Below the pieces are notes generated by a model. That model saw only the letters and a list, made by a program, of their open reading frames with translations, made no database searches and was not told where the DNA came from. Below, in pieces: positions 50,035-61,228 of a stretch of 64,000 nt of DNA. Each line of letters begins with the position of its first letter. Position 1 is the stretch's first letter. The position numbers and the translations under genes were made by a program. Origin of the DNA: Rhyzopertha dominica (taxonomy: Eukaryota; Arthropoda; Insecta; Coleoptera; Bostrichidae); contig QCXZ01000137.1 in assembly GCA_025024175.1 (NCBI GenBank), positions 19,840,001 to 19,904,000 of the forward strand. Reading direction: 5' to 3'.

Positions 50035-51707
50035 TCCCTTTAAATATTCACATTTTTAATACTAAAAATACATCTTACGATCCATTTTTTGGAATTTATA
50101 AGCTGTCACAGCTGTTTTGTGGATTATATGCTACCTAATAAAATGTAATTTAATAAAATATAAATACATGGCAAATACCCAATTATTCTTGGTATAAGTT
50201 TCGATCCAACATTTGTTATTTCGACTAGGTGTTGTCTGGCGGCTCAAATGCTATTCTACTTTGATATCTAGTAACAGCCACTTTAGTTGTAGACCATCAA
50301 TACATGTGAAACTGACACCGTTAGATTCCTCTGATGCACATTGTTGTTACATGTTACCATTTCCCATGCCAAAACGAAGGAAACCCTCTTGGAATTCAAC
50401 AGACTGCGATTTTATAGTGCCAATTTATCTATTCACACGCAATTTATGTATTTTCAATTTTACGGACTATTTTATCCTTACCGTACGTTTGACGTGCCGA
50501 ACGGCGGTCAAGCAATTCACAACGAGCATTTCCGCGATATCTGCTCCAATTTTGCGCGTTCAATTTTAGCTGTGCTATTTTTATACCGGCTCTCATTTTC
50601 CACATTTATACAAGTAATTTTTTAAGCGTGTTCAGTCATTTATTGCTAATTAAACCAAAAGTGTTCAATTTGCAGCAAAAGTTGAATCGACAGATAAAGA
50701 AAGTGTCACAAAAATGTTATTCCTATTGTTTTGTATTTTCGAATGATACTTCATACTTCAAGTAAAGTCGTTGCTATTAAAACTGGTCATGGCTAAAACT
50801 GTATTACTTCAGCACAAAAATGTAGTTAATTCATAGTAAATAGGCTATCTTGGTTTGTAGTCTACCAAACTATCTACATACGCCAAAAAGAAATGAAACT
50901 GTTTCGTATGCAGTTGGCATGGCATAGACATATGTATGTACATTTGATAGAAATGAGGGATTTAATTCTTATCCCTTGGTGTGCTACGGTCATATCATAA
51001 CATCATATTTATCAAAACAATCTTTGAAATCATCTCTTTCTTTTGATCTCACTTTGATAAGTTCTTGAATCTGTTCTACCGGGTCGTACCTTATGCTCTT
51101 CATGATCATTCAGATTTTAGCAAATAGCCTGAAGTGTTAAGGTTACACATCAGGTGAACAATCACTGTCCAATAAGAAGCGATATGTGGCGGGCTCCACT
51201 TCCATAGTGCAAAAGAAAACAATTCGCCCATTTCTCTATCCTTTTTTCGACGCATATTTTTCGCAAACGCACTTGTATTTCTGGTAATATTCTAACCTAA
51301 CAGTAGTATTTAATGAATATAGGTGATATTTTAATGGGTTAATAGGCATAAGATGAAATGAAAATGTATTGCAAGCCTTGACCGTCAGAGCGTCGTCCGA
51401 TCTCGTGCTTTCGGTACAACGGTTCGCCTCCGAGTCCAAGTTTGAAATAAGATTTTGTTATGATTGGTATCTTGCACTTCATTATTGTAGTAATGAATGG
51501 GTAGCTACTGATGTAGAAAGTGGAATACCCTACTGTAACCAAATAAATTTTCTGCTTGTCCTTTTGATGACAAATGGTTGCTAGATTCTGCCTTAAAACC
51601 AAAATCAAATCCACTTTGAACAGATCCAACTCTTAGAGTTTATATATCTATTATGTTCATTCGATTATAACCAGTAGCGTATGAGTTTTCTGTGCAATTT
51701 AGGCCTG
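50035..51707. other. No gene recognised
   Basis: Overlapping plus-strand frames at 50213-50569 and 50341-50625 run through slightly GC-richer sequence, but neither shows a domain or splice logic. The rest is AT-rich. Confidence 0.45.
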
Positions 51708-51709
51708 TA

Positions 51710-52206
51710 CAGGGTGGTCCAGTTATCGTGCTCACCCAATTGACGGGTTTATTTGAAACCTTAGAGAAAAATGTTTCAAATAAAAGTTGTAGCGGCCAAG
51801 GAGTACTCGAAAACGCAATATAGCACATTGACATACCGTTGCCAGATTTCGAGTACTGAACCAAACCTGCATTTTTAAATAGAACCACCCACTTTTTATG
51901 CCGGATTCTGATTACACATCAAATTCTGAGCAAAAAATGTTAAGATACATGTGCCTTAAAATTAACGGTTCCGGAGATACGCACACTTGAAGATCATAAT
52001 CATGATCTGGCATTAAAAGTAGGTAGTTCTATAGAACTATATATAAAAAAATGCACGTTTGGTTCAGTACTAGAAATCTGGCAACTCTGTATAAATGTGC
52101 TATATCGCGTTATCGAGTACTCCTTGATTGCTACAACTTTTATTTAGAATATTTTTTTCTAAAACTTAAAATAAAATTGGGTGAGCACGATAACTGGGTC
52201 ACCCTG
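51710..52206. mobile_element. TA-flanked foldback element, about 0.5 kb (family C)
   Basis: The ends CAGGGTGGTCCAGTTATCG and its near-inverse CGATAACTGGGTCACCCTG are flanked by TA at 51708-51709 and 52207-52208. Inverted similarity continues inward for about 180 bp, through GTGAGCAC, AAAAGTTGTAG, GAGTACTC and TTTCGAGTACTGAACCAAAC-like blocks. The centre is AT-rich. The CAGGGTG terminus is shared with family A, but the rest differs, so they are separate families that may use related transposases. Confidence 0.85.
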
Positions 52207-52498
52207 TATATTGTTAAATTTGGAGTTCTAACAAAGAATTTAATTCTCTTCAAATCAGCAAAAAATAGCGAAGCACTTAAAGCCTCTTGCTGGTTGAAGA
52301 TTAGTATAAATACAACATTACGAAATTCATTGTTACTGTATTTGATCTGTAACAGATGCTTTTGAAATCTATTAAATCGTTGTTTAAGTTTACAATGCAA
52401 AAATATAATTTTGCCGTTTACTCTCTAAAAGCATTAGGTGAGCTATAAAAATAACTCTTTAAAATTAAAAACGATAACTGTAAACATCGCATAGTTCA

Positions 52499-52937
52499 TA
52501 AGAACTTAGGATGGCAATGCCATCTGTCAGCATTACACTGACATGATGACAAAGCCACCTAGCTGCCTTAACGGGTACTACTTCCTAAAGGAAGTGACCT
52601 GTAGCCTGACAAATTGGCATGCAACTGCATACTTCAATTTGACAGCAGGCCCCCACGGCACTTTTTGCTAACGGGCAAGAACCAACATACATTAAAATGC
52701 AGTTGGTTGAGGTGTAGACAGCACAGCATAGACATGCGTTTTAATGTATGTTGGTTCTTGCCCGTTAGCAAAAAGTGCCGTGGGGACCTGCTGTCAAATT
52801 GAAGTATGCAGTTGCATGCCAATTTGTCAGGCTACAGGTAACTTCCTTTAGGAAGTAGTACCCGTTAAGGCAGCTAGGTGGCTTTGTCATCATGTCAGTG
52901 TAATGCTGACAGATGGCATTGCCATCCTAAATTCTTA
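52499..52937. repeat. Near-perfect palindrome, about 200-bp arms, 34-bp loop
   Basis: The left arm (52499-52700) and right arm (52735-52937) are inverted copies. By eye they differ at about four positions in roughly 200, near 98% identity. The loop (52701-52734) is the AGTTGGTTGAGGTGTAGACA motif that recurs at 53051 and, diverged, at 44091. Open frames on both strands mirror each other because of the palindrome and are not genes. The structure behaves as a young foldback unit; no transposase is present and no target duplication is certain. Confidence 0.9.
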
Positions 52938-52942
52938 CTTTC

Positions 52943-53095
52943 ATCATACCATTGCTTTGGTATATAAGCAAAACCAGTTCTATGCCGTGTTGTCTACACT
53001 AGACCTAAACTGCACTAATGAGCTGTAATGACAGCGAAATAGTACTATCTGCAGTTGGTTGAGGTGTAGACAGCACAGCACAGACATGCATTTTA
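52943..53095 (+). repeat. Dispersed repeat family B, full hairpin-forming copy
   Basis: The left half matches 4200-4310. The right half matches the palindrome loop and 44084-44130. The halves are themselves partly inverted copies: TTGTCTACAC...AACTGCA on the left pairs with TGCAGTT...GTGTAGACA on the right, giving an imperfect hairpin of about 37 bp per arm with a 45-bp loop. It lies between the palindrome and a hAT element. A diverged relative may lie at 56480-56600. Confidence 0.7.
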
Positions 53096-53116
53096 ATTGG
53101 ATAGTTCAGTCATGTC

Positions 53117-53790
53117 TAGGGCAGGGCGATACCGTTAGCCAGGTATCGATATTCAATACCGATTCAGTATCGATACTACTCAAAAGTATCGAAATATCGA
53201 AAGTAACTGAAGTATAGAAAGTATCCAAGTATCAAAAGTATTGATGTATCGAGTTATTGAAAATATAGAATGTATCAAAACTCAAAAGTATCGAAGATGC
53301 TTCACTATGCGAAGGTACTATAAATCAATGGTTAAATTATTGAATACTGCAATAATTTCGATTCTTCTTATGTTTTAAATTAATCATATCATTCCATACA
53401 TTCAATACCTTTGATGATGATTCTGGACGCTACTATTTTTTGATGCGTACTTTTCCAGCTTTGTATTGTTTCAACTTTTAATAAATTCGTTATTTTCAAC
53501 ACGGCCAATACTTTGGATGCTGCAATACCTATGATGCTTCTCATACTCTAAATTATTTCAATACTTCTATATTTTCAATACATTTTATACTCTCGATAGT
53601 TTTAAATACTTTCATTACTTTTGAATACTTTTGATACTTCGACACTCTTGAGTACTTTCGACACGTGTGAGTACTTTCTGTACTCTTAAATGCTTTTGAT
53701 ACTGTTGAATACTTTTGGTATTTGAATATCATGACAAGGTGGTATCGATGCTGGATGCTGGTAATGGTATACATACTTTGCCCAGCCCTT
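53117..53790. mobile_element. hAT-like MITE with TATCGA-type subterminal repeats
   Basis: The ends TAGGGCAGGGC and GCCCAGCCCTT are near-inverted repeats typical of hAT miniature elements. They are flanked by GTCATGTC (53109-53116) and GTCATATC (53791-53798), an 8-bp duplication with one change. Inside, many copies of AGTATCGA-like or AAGTATT motifs occur on the left and their inverse (GATACTTTTGAATACTTT) on the right. There is no transposase. Confidence 0.85.
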
Positions 53791-53879
53791 GTCATATCCT
53801 TAAATCCCCTAAACACATTTAAACTTTCGCTATCCGTTTGCTTTATTACGTAATTGAAATTCTTTAGAGTCTATTAGCA

Positions 53880-54110
53880 ACGGTAAAACCCGACTCGAAA
53901 TATCTGGGGTACCATCAATCCTGGCGGGNCGGAATACCTAACAAAAACCGACGAACTCTGACCTCCNCGTCAGCGGTGAAGGCTGTCGATCAAAGCGTCT
54001 CCGGGTACGCCGCCGCCACCGCCTCCAACCCAGCAGCGTCCGCTCACAGACCCCCGGAATACCTCAGAGGCAGCATTGCCGGTTCAACTGCATTTCGAAC
54101 TTGCGTTTGT
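53880..54110 (+). other. GC-rich block, candidate exon
   Basis: A sharp GC-rich island contains two ambiguous bases. Two plus-strand frames are open for 40-50 codons, one giving a Pro-rich run (TPPPPPPTQQRP), the other Ala-rich. A possible splice acceptor (CGTCAG) lies near 53974. No donor or homology can be confirmed, so this is only a place to look for an exon or a conserved element. Confidence 0.25.
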
Positions 54111-54698
54111 TATTTTTATCAGGGGAATATACTTTTGATGCCATAAACGTGCAGTTGTCTATTATATGAAATAGAAATAAATAAATGAGAATTGGTAGAC
54201 AGGTCTTTGCAAAATAAACATTGTGCAAAATAGTTACTAGATGGCATAATTTGAACTGTAAGTTAACATAACGTGAATAAAAATGTAAGTAAAAGTTCTT
54301 TGTCCAAGGTGTAATATAATCGTGTCACATTTAAGCGTCTCTTCGTCTTATATAAACAAAACAAGTAAAATACGAGTTTGATTCTAAATAAACGATATAT
54401 GAATAACGCTTATCATAGTAATTTGGAAAATCTAAATACGTATTTACATCTTTAGTTGAAATGTTTGGCTGGTCTGACCGGTTGGTAGTAGAGGAGGTGG
54501 GGAGGATATCATTTGGTTAAATTCATCAAATATTTCAAAAAGTCGCTTATTTTACTTCTATTGAAGATGGTGCTTATCCCTGGAAATGCTTATGGTATAC
54601 CATAGAGGAACCAGAAAATATCTTCTGAAGGAGCCTTATAATGCTGAAGACAATGGATTAGAAGATCAACCTCTACAGGGTGCATGACAGAGAAAGGT

Positions 54699-54743
54699 TT
54701 GAGAGTTAAGGTATCATTATTATTATTATTATTTAACTCTCAA
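54699..54743. repeat. Hairpin with (ATT)n loop
   Basis: TTGAGAGTTAA at 54699-54709 and TTAACTCTCAA at 54733-54743 are perfect 11-bp inverted repeats around a short ATT microsatellite. Function, if any, is unknown. Confidence 0.7.
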
Positions 54744-57140
54744 GTCATAAAACGTCAATATCTGACCTGCTTTTCGTGACAATTCACCTTACATTTCAAA
54801 ATTCACTGCACGGAACGTATTCCAGAGACAGGCGAATATTGTTTTTAATGAATTGCAATTATTATGATTTTCTGTTTTGTTAATGACATCCATTTTTTAA
54901 CGTTTTTGAATTTGGATAGGTATACTTAAATATTGTTTATTTTATACGCTGCAGAATTGTTATAAGATACAAAACAAAGAATTACACGCTTATCAAAATT
55001 TGCATAATACGCTACTTAAATACCCTGATTACGCCTAACCGTTTGCCTTACCACAAACTACCTATCAGGTTCTTTCCTTCACAGAATCAAAGGACTAATC
55101 AAATTTCTTGTTCCTATTGGTTGAGAAATTTCGTTCACTTTTAATAATTAATGTGTCATAATCTCTTCAAGTAAATGACTTGAATGTTTCATTTTCTGCT
55201 TTGTATTCTTTCACATTTTGCTTTTGTTATCCCTAGAAATATGTTGGTATAGTAAGGATAAATTGGTGTTAAGAGCTTTACATGTTTTGACTTATTCTAG
55301 AAAGCATTATCAGCAGTCAATACGAGCTTATTAGACAGCAAATAAAAATAGACTTTTTTAAAACATTTTAGTACATAACAAAGACAGAGTTATACACAAA
55401 TAATGTAGTACCAAGAGGAAAGTGACAGGTAGTGGAACATTTTAGGCTTCTTTCAGGATTTTTTGGGCTTTTAATAATATAGTGTTTTCTGTCTACTTTT
55501 CTTTCTTAAAATAATGTGCGCTTCTGTTACTTTTGTGATGCACAAACATATACAGTATTGTTTTTTACCACAAGAAAGCAGTAGAACATAAAAAGAATAT
55601 TGTATCTCCAATTCATTTCTTGGTTATTTGGTATAGGCCTAATTATTGCCTATAGCTTGCTATTGGTTTTTGGGTTATGTTTACTAGAAATCTTCATTTT
55701 TGCATAAAATGTTGAACAAAAATAATTATATATAATAATTTAAGAGTTTGAAGAACTTAGTGATTGTAATTGTTAAATTATTAGATAAAAGGGGTATTAT
55801 TTAACACTGTCGAATCTGACAGTTGAACGATACATAATTAATTAGTGTAAATAGATAAATGTTCAGCAGCAGACGAATCGCTTCTCGTATGATTACATCT
55901 TGTAATTACCTATGTATATACATATTTGATAGAAATTTAGGTATCTTTTTCAGGAAAATATTGCAAGTATTTAAGATACAAATCGTTTGAAAGTTAAAAT
56001 ACAGATGCTGGAGATTAATGACAGATAATTTCTAGCAGGCAAAAGTTTTGTTTTTTATATAGGCCTGATTGTGTCTGTAGCCCATAGCGTTTTTCTGAGG
56101 CAACTATATGGATTATGCTTCCAACTGGATTGTTTATTTCTCATACTCGTGCAATTTTTGTGATTTTCGATTGTTTTTAATACATTTATTATACCATACA
56201 TTATCCATCCATATATCCATTGATTATCACCGGTATCTAATCCACTATATGAATCTTCAGTACTCCTTATTCCTTTAATTTTTTTGCACAATACCGTTTG
56301 TTTTCATCTGAAGAATTTATAAATCTGGTTAAAAATATTAATAATATTAAGGTGCCACTAAAAATTCTACTTGGATCTTTTCCATTACAATCGAGATGGG
56401 CAAAGCCAGCTACACCCTCTTAATCGATCAAATTGTCGTATACCTGCATACTTTAAGTTATATAAGAGCATGTCCTGTACAGGCCTATTAGTTTTGGGAA
56501 AAAACAGCTCTATTTGTGCCATATTCTGCATTAGACCTAAATTGACCTAACAAGAAAAACGTCTACAGGATGCAGATGGCATAGCTTAGGCTTAGATATC
56601 TATTAACAAGTAATTTAATTACATATTGTATTTAGCGTATATATCTGTGCGTAACTATTTATTATAAGCTCATTATACATATTTTGTTTCAATTCTCAGC
56701 TTTAAAAATGATGTGGGCTAGTATTTTTCCATGGGTATTCTTTGCCAAAATGACATATGCAGTTGTTTTTACCTTGCAAATTCACCTAAATTGTTTTGAA
56801 TTTTTCTCGCAGTAAACTTATAAAAATAGAAACGGAGACCAAAATAAAGTTGGCATTGCAGCATGTTTTGCGCTAACTTGACTTATGCCTTTATAAACAA
56901 ATACCAGACTACAGTTTCTTCTTTCTTTTTGATAAGTAAACATCGATTGAATAAATTAATGCTTTTAAAATTAAAAAGTTAGGAGTACTGCTAGTGCAGT
57001 TAGGTTGAAGCTAAAGGTAGCTATTTATTACTTGCGCCCTCCTTTAGCTTGCTTTTAAAATACAGGATTGAGGATTTGTATTTGTTGGTATTGAAAATTT
57101 GAAAACGGTTTTGCCTCCTCTAAGATTTAAAGTTGTACCA
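54744..57140. other. No gene recognised
   Basis: AT-rich DNA. A diverged relative of repeat family B may lie at about 56480-56600. A weak minus-strand frame at 56055-56291 has no domain features. Confidence 0.45.
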
Positions 57141-57188
57141 GTGCAGTGACGTAATTAAAGCTTGTGTTGTGGCAAATTTTGCGATTGA

Positions 57189-57375
57189 ATGTCAGACGTG
57201 ACAACACTGTTCGTGAAGGTTTCGCCCAGCCTCGCCTCAATCACCTCGTTTCCTCCAGCGGGCTGGAGCTGCCCGCAGCCCGCAGCGGCCGACGTAGTCG
57301 ACAACAGCGCGTTCAGTTTGGGTCGAACCTCCGAAGGTACCGTTGCGCGTGCTCTTCAAAGCAATAACTTCGCCG
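57189..57375 (+). CDS. Candidate first coding exon in a CpG-rich island
   Basis: The 57130-57470 island is far richer in GC and CpG than its surroundings. From ATG 57189 an open frame of 62 codons with plausible composition, rich in Ser, Ala and Pro, reaches a possible splice donor (CCG|GTAATT, GT at 57376). An alternative is an acceptor at GTCAG just after the ATG, making this an internal exon. The minus strand also has an open frame (57237-57470), so strand is uncertain. No domain is recognised. Confidence is low and depends on transcript evidence. Confidence 0.3.
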
Positions 57376-57479
57376 GTAATTCTGTATTTTTGCTTTTCGG
57401 TGTGGTGTTTTGAATTCCAGTGGATGGTGGTTGATTCGTATGGTAGTTGTTGGAGGGGCACGACGGACATTTGAGGTAA

Positions 57480-58780
57480 ATGTCTTGAAAGGGGGCTGTG
57501 TACGTCTGCAGAACCTGCAGGTGCTTGTGGTGGTTTTTTTGGCGTTTACTTACAGCAAAAGTATATTTATTACTGTTTTAAAGAACTCTAGTTATTGGCG
57601 ACTGTTTCTTTTAGTACGGTCCCATGTTTCCCATTTAAAATAGTTATGTCACGATCGGAGAAAATGTATTTGCTTCTTTTATGTGACCACAACAATTATT
57701 TGAAACAAAAAGCAATATTTACTGCTTTGGTATAGAATATAAGTCTCACTGAAGTTAATACGTAGATATTCCCCGAATGAGTAGAAAAGTACGTAATATT
57801 GTTTAAATTTTTTATAATTAATATCTTGTATAGGACTGTTTTGATACAGTTTGCGCCATGTCTAAATCGAGACTTTTGCAGTACTACCTATGTTCACGAA
57901 AAATTATTGGTATTTTTAGAAACATAAATTAAACATTAATAAAAACATTTATTGAAAGCTAATGATATTTAAAGAGCAAAAGTATGATAATTGACTATCA
58001 TCTTGATATTTTTGTTACAATTTAAATACCTAGTCGTAGTGTCCCCATAAGTAATATAAATGCTAGATAATTGAATTACTGCAAATACAGTTTTAAGCAC
58101 ATGACGGGACAAAAAATTGGTTAAATTACGCATGAAATATATATTTCATTGTGTCCGTTATGGTATTTTACCCTGACAGTGTAAAATCATTGCAGATTCC
58201 AATATTTCTTTGTAAATTCTACCCTAATTTCAAAGGGAAGCGTTGCTGTAGTTGTGTAACTCATCAGAATAGTATAATCTGTACCCTAAAGAAATATCAA
58301 TTTTTATGTTTGTTTTAACGTTAATTCCGCATCCTTCTAGCACTCACAGCCATCTCCTTAAAAAGGTATATAGCAAATGTGGTCGAGTGAGACGTCATTT
58401 TGGAGCTGCTTTAATTATTTGTGCAACCCCGTTTTTTCTTAAATTTGAACAATCATTTTTTGAGAATCATGAAATTGTTTAAGGTTTGTGGAATTTTCTC
58501 AATTGTCAATTTGTAACACAAAAAGTGTTTTGTGGTATGGATGGACCAAGAAATATTATCTTATCTGCATTTCGGCTGCAGCTGGTAAAATTATAGTGTT
58601 TTATACAATTTTTACGTGATTTTATAGCGTTTCAACAATTAAGCTAAAAATGAAATGCTAAATTGTACAACCAGAAACATGTAGAACAGCAATTTGGCCG
58701 TATGTGCGTAATTACTGTAATTGCGAAATTTGAGAAAACTGCCTCCGTTACTTACAAACAAAAATGATCCTTAGTACCCT
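57480..58780. other. No gene recognised
   Basis: AT-rich sequence between the CpG-rich island and the mariner relic; nothing further can be supported. Confidence 0.45.
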
Positions 58781-58789
58781 GTTTGAAAT

Positions 58790-59540
58790 GATGCTGTTGA
58801 AGTGGCTATTCGTGGTCATCTTTTAACGGATAACAGGCAATTTGTGAGAAAAATTGCTCAAGAATCTGGCGTCTCAAAAGGTAATCTTCACCAGATTTTC
58901 AAAAAGCATAAATTTCATCCATACAAGATAAAGCTTTTCCAAGAATTAAACCGCAATAATCCAGTGTACGTTTTCAGTTTTATGAACTTTGAATGAGTGT
59001 TTGTTGAACAGTGAAGTGAACAGGCGTAACTGTCAATATCACAGTATTGGCAACCCACACATTTTGAGTGAAATTCACACTCCTCAAAAATTGAAAGTTT
59101 GTGCAAGCATTTTGGGCAACCGCACTGTCTGGGCACTTATTTTTTAAGACAGATTGACTGCTAATAGCTATTTGCGGTTGTGAGAAGATCTTATGGACCC
59201 TTTAATCACCCAGGAACTGAAAGAAGACGCAAATCGATCAGAAATGCCATATTTTTTTCAATAGGACAGAGCGCCTGATCATTATCGCATACGAGTACGC
59301 AGCTTCTTCGTTCGTTTTCTCTGACATTNAATAAGTCGGACAGGTACCATTGAATGCCCAGCCAGGTTGTCCCCTTTACGCCATTGGATTTCTTGTTATG
59401 GGGCTACTTAAAATTTAAAGTTTATGCTTCTCCTAAATCTTCGACAAAAAATCATTGTAGGGAACCGTTTGATCATTTCGGAAATGTTGCAAAACACAAG
59501 ACAAGCTTTTGAACATGCTGAGCAGTACATTCGTTAAATT
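58790..59540 (+). pseudogene. Mariner-superfamily transposase relic
   Basis: A 64-codon frame at 58802-58996 contains a helix-turn-helix with RKIAQESGVSKGNLHQIFKK, followed by KFHPYKIKLFQELN. This is a hallmark of a large insect IS630-Tc1-mariner group. Homology continues in broken frames: GNPHILSE (about 59050), PQKLKVCASILG with the first DDE region (about 59085-59120), and a block resembling QDGAPPHY that has lost the Asp (about 59265). PLRHWISCYGAT follows at about 59375, and then MLQNTRQAFEHAEQYIR (about 59483-59535) as the C-terminus. The order is complete but stops are many and one base is ambiguous. Terminal repeats were not found. Confidence 0.8.
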
Positions 59541-59544
59541 AAAG

Positions 59545-60939
59545 CGTATTTTCTTAACAATGTTTGTTTCCTCTCGCAGGAAGTGCTTTCAAAGAAGGAT
59601 CGTGCTTAGACCCTTCTTGGTGTTTAAACTTTTTGAAATAGTCACTAGAGACTTTCAGAAATAAGATTTGATCCCTTTTCAATAATTAACCTATTTCAGC
59701 AATTTTTTCCGAACTTTGGCAAAATCGGAGATTTTAAGCGATGCAAATTGTTATGTGTATCTTTAAAAGAGAGATTATTTGCATAAGAAACTCTTGAATT
59801 TCTTGTTTTGCACACGAATTATTTGGATTTTTTATGTCGCATGGTAGATTGCGTTGTCCATCACGATTACGTTATTTTCTGGGACATTAAGAAAGATCTT
59901 TTTGGAAAGTCACTTTTCAGATAATCAAGCCCTTTGCTTCTTTGACACATTTTACACAAAGTAGCAAAGCTTCATTCTTTACTTTTTACATAAGTGCCAT
60001 GCAAAATATATTTATTTGCCTGCACCTCGTGGGCTCCAAGAATTATTATGGCTTCTTCAATAGTTTCGGTAGCCTATTTCAAAGAGGAAAAAGCAACATA
60101 CACGAATAAAGGGTACACCAGTATTAATAAAATATTGTCGACGTAATTTAATAACACTGCATCAGAGCACAATTCGATACTAAGCTTGTTCCATGTCTTA
60201 GTATAGGTACGTAGATAAAAAATTTTACTCGATCCTATTTCGAGAAAACTGTAAGTATATATAATTATTGCACTCTCTTTCACAATCACACGCTTACCTC
60301 GCTTACCGAAAAATTAGTTCATTATCGAAACAGCGCATTCTATCGAATAAATGTGAGAGCACGTCGCCACATTTGAGATTGGTTCAAAATGCAAATTATA
60401 GGTATATTCTATTAATCGTTTATCTGATTTTGTGAATCGCTGAAAGACTTGAATCTTTCGTACATCAGTTGCTACATCATGTTCTTAGCCTGAATTGCAA
60501 ATGTACCGTGAAATATTCGTTAAAAGAAATGCGCGAGTTTTGCTACAATAGATGTGCACTTTGGATGGCAGATGTGCGTACCTGANATGTTTTTGAGATG
60601 CTTTTTGTGCAGACGCATTCCATTGTCGTTGCTGGGGTCACAGAAACCAGGTTCGACTTTTGATTACCAAAGAATATCGAGCGGTTTCATTTTAAAACGG
60701 TTTCCAACGTGATGCAATATCTTGTATAGATATCATTGTGCAGCAAACTGTTATAAAGACGCATACGACGGAGTAATTAATTGGGATTTGCCATAATTTC
60801 ATTTTGAAGGGAATAGTCAACATTTTGTGGCAGTGAATCCTAAAACTGATTTAATCATCTTAAAAAAACCGCGTGGTGTAAACGGAACAAGGTATGTTAA
60901 TTACGAGAATTCAGACATATGGTCAGATTTAAAGGGACA
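59545..60939. other. No gene recognised
   Basis: AT-rich sequence. The frames are short and unremarkable, and one ambiguous base lies near 60586. Confidence 0.45.
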
Positions 60940-60947
60940 ATCTAAAG

Positions 60948-61220
60948 CATCTTTTCTCAGCCTTTTTCATTTTGCGACCCCCTTAATAGTGAAACGATTA
61001 TAAAATACGTCTTGCGATTCCTTCACAATAATGAGCTATTAATTTATTTCGTTAGGATTAGGTTATTATAGAAATATTTATTTAATTTAGTTTAACTTGA
61101 CTGGAATTTAAAAAAATATATACATTATATTGTTTTCAATTAACGAATGATTTGTCTACTGGTCTTATATTTTGACAGAACGTGACGCCCTTGTTCCCGA
61201 CCCCCGGTTGAGAAATGTTG
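60948..61220. mobile_element. hAT MITE, 273 bp
   Basis: The left end CATCTTTTCTCAGCC and the inverted right end CAACATTTCTCAACC share the CA..(T)TTCTCA(A/G)CC pattern of hAT elements, with GCGACCCC-type sequence just inside both ends. Flanks are ATCTAAAG (60940-60947) and ATCTAAAT (61221-61228), an 8-bp duplication with one change. It is non-coding. Confidence 0.85.
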
Positions 61221-61228
61221 ATCTAAAT

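Noticed and set aside
50213..50625. Two overlapping plus-strand frames of 94-118 codons
   Set aside because: No recognisable domain, and the overlap suggests chance absence of stops.
52614..52822. Two nearly identical 62-codon frames on opposite strands
   Set aside because: They are the same sequence read from each arm of the palindrome, with no coding signature.
54670..54690. CTACAGGGTGCATG resembling a family A/C terminus
   Set aside because: No inverted partner or TA-flanked end within several hundred bases.
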